In this document: positions 17,584 through 26,844 of the stretch, in pieces | Position numbering within the stretch: the stretch's first letter is position 1 | Layout: each line of letters begins with the position of its first letter | Made by a program: the position numbers and the translations under genes | NCBI RefSeq assembly: GCF_029981845.1 | Contig: NZ_CP104164.1 | Coordinates: forward strand, 62,001-126,000 | DNA length: 64,000 nucleotides | From: Candidatus Bandiella numerosa | Lineage (GTDB): Bacteria; Pseudomonadota; Alphaproteobacteria; Rickettsiales; Midichloriaceae | Direction: 5' to 3' | Notes under the pieces: model-generated | What the model was told of the DNA's origin: nothing | What the model saw: the letters and a program-made list of their open reading frames with translations, nothing else | Database searches by the model: none

Positions 17584-19276
17584 ATGACAATAATTGGAAT
17601 AGATTTAGGAACAACCAATAGCTTATGTTCAATTTGGCAAAATGGTAAGGTGGTTCTTATACCGAATAGATTGGGTTCATTTCAAACTCCGTCAGTAGTT
17701 AGTATAGATGAAGAGGGTGGGTTGGTTGTTGGTGAAATTGCAAAATACAAACTAATTACACATCCAAGCTCTACTATATCATTATTTAAACGTTTTATGG
17801 GTACAGATTGGAGTGCTAAATTAGGCAATAAATTATACACTGCCGTAGAGCTATCCTCATTTGTTTTAAGAAGTTTAAAAGAGGATGCTGAACATTTTAC
17901 AGGAAAAAATATTGAATCAGCTGTGATAAGCGTTCCAGCTTATTTTAATGATAATCAAAGGCAAGCGACAAAACTTGCAGCACAAATTGCAGGTCTAAAA
18001 GTGGAACGCCTTATTAATGAACCTACTGCTGCATCTTTAGAGTATGGATTTCACAAAAACAGCAATGGCAAAAAATATATTATTCTCGATATGGGAGGAG
18101 GTACTTTTGATGTTTCAATAGTGGAGTATTTTGATGGAGTTATAGAGATTCATGCTTCCTCTGGGGATAATTTTTTAGGTGGTGAAGATTTTTTGAATCT
18201 TTTAGTAGATGAATATTTAAAAATTCAAAATATATCAAAAAAGGACCTTTCTAGTGCAGAAAAATCATTAATTTATCATACCTTTGAAAAAATTAAATGC
18301 GAACTAAGTAAAAAGGAGATAATAGATATTCATGAAATAATCCCTAGTAAGACAAAGCCATGGACATTAACTAGAGAGATGTTTGCAGATATGTCAAAAC
18401 CATTATTATTGAGGGCTCAAAACCCTGTAGAAAGAGCTTTGATGGATTCTGCAATTGATCTGGATGAGATTCAATCTGTAATAATGGTTGGTGGAGCAAC
18501 AAATATGCATTGTTTCCGTCATTTGGTTGCAAGAATGTTTAGAATGCTTCCCACTTCAACTACTGATCCAGCTCTTGCAGTTGCTATGGGAGCAGGGATA
18601 CAAGCTGGGTTACGAGAAAAAAATATTGATCTAGGATGATATTGTATTAACAGATGTAGCGCCATACACTCTAGGAACAGGAGTTATAAACCTTGAAAAT
18701 CCCAAGGAGGGCGATTTATTTTTACCAATTATTGAGAGAAACACCACTGTTCCAGTGAGTAAAGAAGTGACAGTACGCTCAGTATATGACAACCAAGAAA
18801 AATGCAAAGTACAAATATATCAAGGTGAAAGTTATTTAGTTTCCAATAATGTATTAATCGGCACAATTGACGTCACTTTACCCAGAAGGCCAGCTAATTT
18901 AGAGATTATAATAAGGTATAGTTACGATATGAATGGAATTTTAGATGTTGACGTGACGGTCCCAGAGTCAAAAGAAACATTTTGCCAAACTATTGTGAAT
19001 TCACCAACATCACTAACTAATGAAGAAATTGAAAAAAGCAAATTGAAATTAAAAAATTTAAAATTTCATCCAAGAGATCAAGAAGAAAATATACTTTTAT
19101 TAACAAAACTTGAAAAAATATATGAAGAAAGTTTGGGAGAATTGAGAATGTATGTGATGGGCATAATTAATAATTTCAAAGGTAAGTTAAATGGGCAAAA
19201 TAGTTTAGAAATAGAAAGAGAAAAAGTTAAAATTCTAGAATTTATTAAAAATCATGCCGACAATTCAGGATTTTAA
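17584..19276 (+). pseudogene. hscC: Hsp70-family chaperone HscC, split by a one-base frameshift
   Basis: Hsp70 ATPase of the HscC subfamily. The first reading frame (17584-18639, 351 aa) carries the nucleotide-binding domain: GIDLGTTNSLCSIW, VISVPAYFNDNQRQAT, INEPTAASLEYGF, LDMGGGTFDVSIVEY, GDNFLGGEDF and MVGGATNMH. It stops at TGA 18637. The next frame resumes at 18635 with DDIVLTDVAPYTLGTGV and PIIERNTTVPVSKEV, the substrate-binding domain, to 19276. E. coli HscC has the same junction (VILTDICPYSLG) and the same total length (about 556 vs 564). A stop in the second frame at 18632 confines the shift to the CTAGGATGA at 18631-18639: one extra G. No slippery site, so a true mutation or a sequencing error. 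The element end supplies the upstream AAGAG. Confidence 0.85.
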
Positions 19277-20579
19277 AAGTTGTTGGGAAATTTTAGGTAT
19301 AGATGAATATAGTGATTTGGGAGCAATTAAATCTGCATATGCCAAAAAAATTAAATTATCCAAACCAGATGAGAACCCATCTGAATTTTCGATACTAAAT
19401 GCTGCTTATAAAGATGCACTAAGATTAACTAAAAACTGTAATTTTGCAGATAACAAAAAAAGTGTGAAGATTTTAAATATATATCTAAAAGATGAGGACG
19501 CAGAAATTAATGGCATTAACCTTCTTGAAGAGAGTAAGCAAAACGATGATATTATTGCGTTTGATAATAGCACTTTATTTAACGAGCAGGATAAGTATTA
19601 TGATTCAAATAAGCTAAAAGATGATAAGAAAAAACTTTATAATGATCTGGCAGAAGTGTTGGATCACAAAAAAAGAAATAAGCTAAAAGAATGGAAAAAA
19701 ATTCTACAAAACGAATTATTTCAAGACCTTAGAATTAAACTAGAAATTTCTCACTTTTTATTTAGCAAATTCATAGAGTTAAATAGACTTTTTCCTAATA
19801 AAAAAAGAATAAAAGTACTCCCAGCACTTAATACATTCTTTAATTGGACAGAGAAAAGGAGCGTCTTTGAAAAAAAATTTAATGCTTATGAAGTTGCGAC
19901 AATACTTAATGAATGTGATAAAACAGATTTTTATTTATTTAAAGATAAATCATCATATAAATTTATCAAGAGGTCTTTAGCTGGATTTTTAGACATTATA
20001 ATTTTGCTATTAATGAGCATAATTGTGCAATATATTTTTGCTGAAGTGAATAAATTTGGTACTTGTATTATTTTGACCTTGATAATACCAATTATCGAAG
20101 CAAGTCCTCTGCAATCATCTCTTGGGAAAGCAATTTTGGGGTTAAAGGTTGTGGATTCTTTGAGCAAGAAAAAAATTAGTATGAGCATTTCATTTGAAAG
20201 ATTTCGCTACCTGTTTTATGCATTATTAAAATGTTATTGGAGGTCAGCTGTATGCTTGCTTTGTATTTATTTGTTGTTTGACCCAACAACTAAAAAACTG
20301 GAAGCTAGTCTTCCAATAATATTTATATTTATGTTGCTTGTATTCCATATAATAAGAAATTGTACTTCAGTTATCAAATGTTTGTTGAAGTTTATTTGCC
20401 TAATATTAGTAACCTTATTTTTACTCGTTTTTTTCATCAATATGATAAATTTTGAATTTGCAGTAATACTATTGTTTATAATTCATATGCTTAGCATTTA
20501 TAAGGAAGCATTTGAGATAATTGATGAAAATACTAGCACAGTTGTTGTAAGGAGAAGTAATTCCAATCGCTTAAAATAA
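19254..20579 (+). CDS. J-domain protein fused to an RDD-type membrane domain (HscC partner, DjlB/DjlC-like)
   Basis: Likely co-chaperone of the adjacent HscC; E. coli hscC is likewise next to J-protein genes djlB/djlC. The 441-residue protein begins with a J-like domain (residues ~8-55: SCWEILGIDEYSDLGAIKSAY, then KPDENPSEF). The canonical HPD is KPD here (Lys37-Asp39). A long charged linker follows to about 230. Then comes an RDD-like domain: KRSLAGFLDIIILLLMS, SSLGKAILGLKVVDSLSKKK and a following FERFRY, plus further hydrophobic helices to ~420. The start overlaps hscC by 23 bp. The dispersed repeat begins at its last codons. Role in the membrane is inferred. Confidence 0.8.
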   Translation: MPTIQDFKSCWEILGIDEYSDLGAIKSAYAKKIKLSKPDENPSEFSILNAAYKDALRLTKNCNFADNKKSVKILNIYLKDEDAEINGINLLEESKQNDDIIAFDNSTLFNEQDKYYDSNKLKDDKKKLYNDLAEVLDHKKRNKLKEWKKILQNELFQDLRIKLEISHFLFSKFIELNRLFPNKKRIKVLPALNTFFNWTEKRSVFEKKFNAYEVATILNECDKTDFYLFKDKSSYKFIKRSLAGFLDIIILLLMSIIVQYIFAEVNKFGTCIILTLIIPIIEASPLQSSLGKAILGLKVVDSLSKKKISMSISFERFRYLFYALLKCYWRSAVCLLCIYLLFDPTTKKLEASLPIIFIFMLLVFHIIRNCTSVIKCLLKFICLILVTLFLLVFFINMINFEFAVILLFIIHMLSIYKEAFEIIDENTSTVVVRRSNSNRLK

Positions 20580-20713
20580 GTTGACATTTGAATTGAGTCT
20601 TTTTGGTGGTTTTTTATATAATCTTTGTCATGCGTTCAAGATACATTAGGCTCAGATGTTATAAAAAATCTCTTAAAAACACTAATTTATCTATCAAGTT
20701 ATTTTAGGTAATT
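20571..20713 (-). repeat. Dispersed ~142-bp repeat, copy 1
   Basis: The reverse complement of this stretch aligns almost end to end with 54900-55041, sharing blocks such as CCTAAAATAACTTGATAG, GATAAATTAGT, GAGCCTAAT and ACCAAAAAGACT/ACCAAAAGACT. Its ends are imperfect inverted repeats of TAAAATAACTT type. It starts on the last codons of the J-domain gene and ends 35 bp before the 16S processing stem. No ORF. A MITE or a small structured repeat are both possible. Confidence 0.85.
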
Positions 20714-20747
20714 GGTATTAGAGGATAAACATTTAACTGGATTGTGC

Positions 20748-20772
20748 ATATAGAATTTACAAGACGGTGGTA
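20748..20772 (-). other. 3' arm of the 16S precursor processing stem
   Basis: 25 nt in the 16S trailer that are complementary to 22349-22373 in the leader, with a single G-U wobble. The paired arms would enclose the whole 16S rRNA in a long helix, the usual RNase III substrate. Three more pairs follow after one mismatch outside the helix. Confidence 0.85.
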
Positions 20773-20791
20773 TAATAGTAAGTATATTGTT

Positions 20792-20808
20792 GATAACTTA
20801 AAGTTATC
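20792..20808 (-). other. Small palindrome in the 16S trailer
   Basis: A 17-nt near-perfect palindrome, GATAACT / AGTTATC around a 3-nt centre, between the 16S 3' end and the processing stem. It would fold as a short hairpin in the precursor RNA. No U-tract follows, so it is not a standard terminator. Confidence 0.5.
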
Positions 20809-20819
20809 TAATTTGTCTT

Positions 20820-22318
<1,499 letters not shown>

Positions 22319-22348
22319 GACTATTCAAGTAGTAAACCTTAAATAGTT

Positions 22349-22373
22349 TACCACCGTCTTATAAATTCTATAT
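22349..22373 (-). other. 5' arm of the 16S precursor processing stem
   Basis: Leader segment complementary to 20748-20772 over 25 nt. It lies between the promoter and the mature 5' end, so the primary transcript can fold the 16S domain into a closed loop for RNase III cleavage. Confidence 0.85.
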
Positions 22374-22407
22374 TCACGATTTCAAATACTATGATTTGGT
22401 AGAAATA

Positions 22408-22435
22408 TTTATAAACCTTTTGAGCATGAAGTCAA
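22408..22435 (-). promoter_or_regulatory. Sigma-70-type promoter of the 16S rRNA gene
   Basis: On the minus strand: -35 TTGACT (22430-22435), 16-bp spacer, -10 TATAAA (22408-22413). This places transcription start near 22400, about 80 nt before the mature 16S end and upstream of the 5' processing arm. It is the best promoter match in the spacer. Confidence 0.7.
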
Positions 22436-22439
22436 CGAC

Positions 22440-22711
22440 TTTTTAATACTTCTATACACTTTTTTTGATAATATACGTAAATGCATTTGCTTATTTAAAA
22501 TTTTTTATCTTTTTTTTTACAAATCATTAGCTATTTAACTTCCCTTATTTGAGTAGTTGCCTTTAAATATTTCCCCCTAATTCAACCATGCAACTAAATA
22601 AGCTGTATAAATTTTTTTCCTCTTATAATTTTTACGAAGTGCTATAATTTATTGATAACCAACAAAATTAACTTAACTCTTTATATAAAATAATTTCAGA
22701 GAATTATTAAA
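22440..22711. other. AT-rich spacer between 16S promoter and proP-like gene
   Basis: About 270 bp of low-complexity AT-rich DNA with T- and A-runs. It is upstream of the 16S promoter and downstream of the minus-strand transporter gene. I see no ORF, RNA gene or clear terminator hairpin. It could hold upstream activating sequence for the rRNA promoter. Confidence 0.4.
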
Positions 22712-23953
22712 CTACAAATTTTTCCCCTCTATAATCTTTTCGAAAAATAGATACAAAATAGCCAAGCCTATAATATAAAAGGCTGGAGCATAGCACAAAC
22801 CTGTAATTTTAATTAAATAGGAGCACACAAGGGGTGAGAACCCACCAAAAATCGCAATACCAATTGTATAACTTAACCCCACTCCACTATACCTAACTTC
22901 TGCAGCAAATTTTTCAATTGCATATGGATATGCCGGAGCACATAATCCACCTGTTATAATAGGCAAAATGAGTAAGCCCAAAACAAATATTATGCTATTT
23001 GAATGATTTAGAGCTACAAATGCTGGAACAAATAATAATATTGCTAAATATGAAAAAAATACAATAAAGCTCCTTGGGCTATACCTATTGGATATACGTC
23101 CTAATATTATCAAAGATACGATATAAGAAAATATCGAGAACGAAGAATATTTTAAAGCTTGTAAATGTTCTATATTAAGTTGCTTTTCCAAATATGGAGT
23201 CAAATATGCCATAATGGTATACGATGCAGCAGTAGTAACCCCTCCCAATGACGCTATTAAAATTATCTCTCTCCAATAATCTCGAAAAACTCTTAGAATT
23301 GGAATTTTTAAAATTTTTTGTTTTTTTTGTATATCAATGAAGTCCTTTGTTTCTGGCAAAAAAAATCTTAAATATAAACCAATTAATCCTAAAAATGACG
23401 CAATAAAAAATGGTATCCTCCAACTAAAAGAACTATCTATCTCCAGTTTATTCATTAATATACCAACTAATACAGCTAAAAACGATCCAGAAACTATCGA
23501 GGCAATTATTATACCACCAGCTTGCCCTCTATTCGCTATTTTACTATGCTCAAGCATAAATAGTGCAGCGCCTGGTCCCTCACCCCCAACAAAAAATCCT
23601 TGCGCCAATCTAAGCACTAATAAAAAAATTGGGGCAAAAATTCCTATAGCTTGATATCCCGGTAAAATAGCTATAAGGAAAGTTACGACTGACATTCCAA
23701 GTATCGTGTAACTTAAACTCTTTTTTCTACCTACTTTATCTCCGAAATGCCCAAAAAAAACTGCGCCTATTGGCCTCGAAAGAAAGCCTGTACCAAAAAT
23801 TATAAATACCGAAATTACTTGTGCAAATGAATCTAATTCTGGAAAGAAAGATTGCCCTATTTCTTTTGCAAAAATGGCAAAGAGCGTAAAGCCAAAATAT
23901 TCTATTAAATTTCCAAGTAATGAAGTGAATGCAATCTTATAACTTATTTTCAT
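22712..23953 (-). CDS. MFS transporter, metabolite:H+ symporter family (ProP-like)
   Basis: Inner-membrane permease of 413 residues and about 12 helices, related to the osmolyte/proline importer ProP. The MHS signature appears as GTGFLSRPIGAVFFGHFGDKVGRKKSL between helices 2 and 3. RLAQGFFVGGEGPGAALFMLEH is in helix 4. Rickettsiales carry many ProP paralogues whose substrates are mostly unproven, so the substrate is not assigned. Co-directional with putP upstream (45-bp gap), giving two transporters possibly for the same class of solute. Confidence 0.88.
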   Translation of the reverse strand: MKISYKIAFTSLLGNLIEYFGFTLFAIFAKEIGQSFFPELDSFAQVISVFIIFGTGFLSRPIGAVFFGHFGDKVGRKKSLSYTILGMSVVTFLIAILPGYQAIGIFAPIFLLVLRLAQGFFVGGEGPGAALFMLEHSKIANRGQAGGIIIASIVSGSFLAVLVGILMNKLEIDSSFSWRIPFFIASFLGLIGLYLRFFLPETKDFIDIQKKQKILKIPILRVFRDYWREIILIASLGGVTTAASYTIMAYLTPYLEKQLNIEHLQALKYSSFSIFSYIVSLIILGRISNRYSPRSFIVFFSYLAILLFVPAFVALNHSNSIIFVLGLLILPIITGGLCAPAYPYAIEKFAAEVRYSGVGLSYTIGIAIFGGFSPLVCSYLIKITGLCYAPAFYIIGLAILYLFFEKIIEGKNL

Positions 23954-23998
23954 GCAATTACCTACTTAATTAAGTTAGAAACACTAGTACATTAAAAT

Positions 23999-25378
23999 TT
24001 ATTTTTTGCAACCTATATTATTCACTAGAGCTATAGCCAAACTTGACAGTATAAATCCAGGTATAATTTCATATAACTCAAAAATACCTCCTCTAGGCTT
24101 TAATGAATGCCATATAACAACCACAAGCCCACCTATTATTACTCCACTTAATGCTCCTATTTTTGTCATTTTCTTTGAATAAAGTGAAAATAATATAGTT
24201 GGACCAAACGCACTTCCTAAACCTGCCCATGCTAAAGATACTAGCCCCAAGATTGTATTTTTAGGATTAGATGCATACACTAGAGAAATCAATATTACTA
24301 AAAACATAATAACTCTTGTTATCAAAATTTTATTGTATTTTTCTAGTACCTTCAAGGATATAGCTTCTGTTAAGGAACAAGCTGTTGCATGCAATTGTGC
24401 CGATATAGTGCTCATAATTGCTGCTAGCACTGCTGCTAAAACAACACCTGAAAGCCAACTTGGAAATAACTTATCTGCTGAAAGCAAAAATATTGTTTCA
24501 GGATTAATATCATCAATATTTTCAAATAATAACTTACCAAACAGTCCTATGCAAAAAGAACCTATTAGTGATAGAGTCATCCAACTCATACAAATATTTT
24601 TTGAAGCTCTAAGGGTTTTTGATTTTTCTATCGCCATAAATCTCACTAAAATATGTGGTTGGCCAAAATACCCCAATCCCCAGCTTAATAATGATATTAA
24701 AGTAATTATATCAATATTTAAAAATGGATTACTAAGATTTAGATCAAGAGTGTTGATATGGCCAGCATCTCCAATCAAAATTGTTATTGGAACTAAAAGA
24801 AGAGCGAATAACATTAATGAACCCTGAATTACATCAATCTTGTTAATTGCAACAAATCCACCTAAAGAGGTATAAAGTAAAACAAATCCTCCACTAAAAA
24901 TCAAACAGTACTCATAGTCATAACTAGTATAAGTTTCAATTAAGAAAGCCAACGCAACTAGCGCTGATGCAATATATATAATAAAAAATATCGCAGTCAT
25001 TGCCGCAACTATCGCCCTTAAAAATCCAGATTTATCATCAAATCTATTTGATAAATAGCCTGCTATAGTTACTGAATCACCATATTTTTGGGTTTTCACT
25101 CTAATTCTCCTAGCTACAAATTGCCAGTTCAAGTATGCACCAATTATCAAACCTATTGGTAACCAAATTTCAGAAATACCATTTAAAAGCACAGCTCCAG
25201 GCAACGCCATCATCACCCATCCACTCATATCAGCCGCTCCAGCACCGAGCGCTGCTGTAATAGCATTTAATTTTCTACCACCTAATGCAAAACCCTTAGA
25301 AGTTTTAACCTTTTTTGAATAATAAATTCCTATTACAATAATTCCTATAAAGTATAAAGTTACTATTAATATTTTCAT
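23999..25378 (-). CDS. putP: Sodium:proline symporter-like (SSS family)
   Basis: Sodium/solute symporter, 459 residues with about 13 membrane helices. SSS hallmarks: KGFALGGRKLNAITAALGAGAADMSGWVMMALPGAVLLNG at the N-terminus, the sodium-site helix, LSWGLGYFGQPHILVRFMAIE, and AAIMSTISAQLHATACSLTEAI. The pattern is that of PutP, importing proline with Na+. Proline as substrate follows from family likeness. It has no catabolic putA neighbour here. Confidence 0.88.
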   Translation of the reverse strand: MKILIVTLYFIGIIVIGIYYSKKVKTSKGFALGGRKLNAITAALGAGAADMSGWVMMALPGAVLLNGISEIWLPIGLIIGAYLNWQFVARRIRVKTQKYGDSVTIAGYLSNRFDDKSGFLRAIVAAMTAIFFIIYIASALVALAFLIETYTSYDYEYCLIFSGGFVLLYTSLGGFVAINKIDVIQGSLMLFALLLVPITILIGDAGHINTLDLNLSNPFLNIDIITLISLLSWGLGYFGQPHILVRFMAIEKSKTLRASKNICMSWMTLSLIGSFCIGLFGKLLFENIDDINPETIFLLSADKLFPSWLSGVVLAAVLAAIMSTISAQLHATACSLTEAISLKVLEKYNKILITRVIMFLVILISLVYASNPKNTILGLVSLAWAGLGSAFGPTILFSLYSKKMTKIGALSGVIIGGLVVVIWHSLKPRGGIFELYEIIPGFILSSLAIALVNNIGCKK

Positions 25379-25462
25379 TTAACTTTTAATTTTTATGACT
25401 TACTGAGAAAACTAATTCACCTTATACTAAAAAGAGTTAAATAACACAATAGGATAAATTTT

Positions 25463-26197
25463 ATGTTCAAAACAAGCCTACGTATAATTTTAATAAAAAT
25501 TATATTAATTCTGTGCATTACATCATTTAATATCGTTTTATGTTTTGCAAAAATTAATCATAAAACTGATTTTACATCTGGGGAATTTGATTATTATGTT
25601 TTTGCACAAAGCTGGTATCCAACATTTTGTTTAAGCGGACCCAAAAATGAATGCAAAAATTTGACAAAATATATGACACAAAATTTATCCCCGCATGGAC
25701 TATGGCCAAACAAAGATAATGTAAAAAAATTTTCAAATCACCCATCATATTGTATCAAGAGTATCGGTTGTGAATCCTATAGCAGTTGCTCTGTAAATTG
25801 GTACAACATTGATGTATATACCTTAAGAGAAATACAAACAATGATGCCAACTAATTTAATAGAGCATGAGTGGAAAAAACATGGAACCTGCAGTATTTAT
25901 GATCAAGAAGGCTATTTTAAAACAATTTTAAAATTACAAAAAAGATATAAAACACCCAACATAATTGTAAAAAATATTGGCAGCTATCTAACATATAATG
26001 ATCTTTTAGATGCACTTGGGGGGGGAGAAAAAATAAACCTTGCATGCAAAATAATAGAAGATAAACAATATTTAGAGCAAATATACTATTTCCTTGATAA
26101 AAACTTCAAAGAGATCTCAAAAAAATATGACCAAACAAATTGCAATAAAAACATGAAAATATTCATCAAGAATATAGGGCTTGAGTCAGATATGTAG
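25463..26197 (+). CDS. Secreted ribonuclease T2 family protein
   Basis: Endoribonuclease of the RNase T2 family, 244 residues. A hydrophobic N-terminal signal (about residues 7-29) predicts export to periplasm or beyond. The two catalytic blocks are intact: CAS I SPHGLWPN (His78) and CAS II EHEWKKHGTCS (His135, Glu136, His140). Eight or more cysteines, several in the mature part, suggest disulfides. AGGA precedes the ATG at good spacing. Stand-alone between divergent transporters and the RDD-serS operon. Periplasmic RNA scavenging or action on host RNA are both possible. A palindromic element overlaps its stop codon. Confidence 0.92.
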   Translation: MFKTSLRIILIKIILILCITSFNIVLCFAKINHKTDFTSGEFDYYVFAQSWYPTFCLSGPKNECKNLTKYMTQNLSPHGLWPNKDNVKKFSNHPSYCIKSIGCESYSSCSVNWYNIDVYTLREIQTMMPTNLIEHEWKKHGTCSIYDQEGYFKTILKLQKRYKTPNIIVKNIGSYLTYNDLLDALGGGEKINLACKIIEDKQYLEQIYYFLDKNFKEISKKYDQTNCNKNMKIFIKNIGLESDM

Positions 26198-26271
26198 TGA
26201 CAAGGAGTGATGAGCGAAGTGTAGTAAAATCTACATAAGCGAAGAATGACGATGCCAATGCATATCTGACT
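26184..26271. repeat. Palindromic insertion-like element over the RNase T2 stop codon
   Basis: 11-bp perfect inverted repeats AGTCAGATATG (26184-26194) and CATATCTGACT (26261-26271) enclose 66 bp. Inside is a second hairpin, GTAG-TAAAAT-CTAC, and two direct copies of an AGCGAAG motif. The composition (GCGAAG, ATGACGATG) resembles the short palindromic repeats scattered through Rickettsiales spacers. It may act as a transcript end; there is no U-tract. Confidence 0.55.
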
Positions 26272-26301
26272 TATGCTATAGAGGACAAAGAAAGTTAATT
26301 T

Positions 26302-26844
26302 CTAACTCTCTTTTTTCCTCTTAATCACTACCACTGTATTGGCAAATTTATCATGCAAACCTTGCTTTTTTTTGGTAAAATCTGCTATAAATAACCCCAT
26401 TCCCAATGTTATTAAATTAAAAAAATGTCCTGCCATTCTTTTAATGGCTTGCCTCATTGTTATATCATTATAACTATCCGCATCTACTATCTTACATCTC
26501 ATTATCAGCTTACCTATTGACGCCCCCATTTTATACCAAAAAAATACAAAATACGCCATTGCCAACATAAGTAAAATTAACTGCACCATTATATATCTTA
26601 GATTACTTATTGTACTCCAAAGAGAACTCATAACCGATGAAAAAGTCATGATTTTAGTTTGATCAAGACTTTTATCAATATCGATCATATAATTAGTATC
26701 AAATCCAAAAAATATCATCATGAGTAAATTCATAATTGGAGATAGCACCAATGTTATAATTACAACATCAATCCCAAATGCAATTATTTTTCTATTTAAA
26801 GACGCATATTCATACTTTGATTTAATATCGTTAATTTTAGTCAT
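26302..26844 (-). CDS. RDD-family membrane protein
   Basis: 180-residue inner-membrane protein with the RDD domain: NRKIIAFGIDVVIITLVLSP (first helix with conserved Arg/Asp), a second long hydrophobic segment, GASIGKLIMRCKIVDADSYND (loop typical of RDD) and KKQGLHDKFANTVVV near the end. Function of the family is poorly defined; some members affect ion or osmotic balance. Its ATG overlaps the serS stop by 4 bp, so it is coupled to serS. Confidence 0.88.
   Translation of the reverse strand: MTKINDIKSKYEYASLNRKIIAFGIDVVIITLVLSPIMNLLMMIFFGFDTNYMIDIDKSLDQTKIMTFSSVMSSLWSTISNLRYIMVQLILLMLAMAYFVFFWYKMGASIGKLIMRCKIVDADSYNDITMRQAIKRMAGHFFNLITLGMGLFIADFTKKKQGLHDKFANTVVVIKRKKES

Noticed and set aside
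18631..18640. Programmed frameshifting in hscC
   Set aside because: There is no homopolymer slip site, no prfB-like CUUUGA and no obvious stimulatory structure; a simple mutation or read error is likelier.
20580..20819. tRNA or 23S gene next to 16S
   Set aside because: No cloverleaf, T-loop (GGTTCGAATC-like) or 23S landmark is visible; the gap is repeat plus processing stem. I found no tRNA in the other spacers either.
24333..24827. Plus-strand 164-codon ORF
   Set aside because: It is antisense to the well-supported putP gene.
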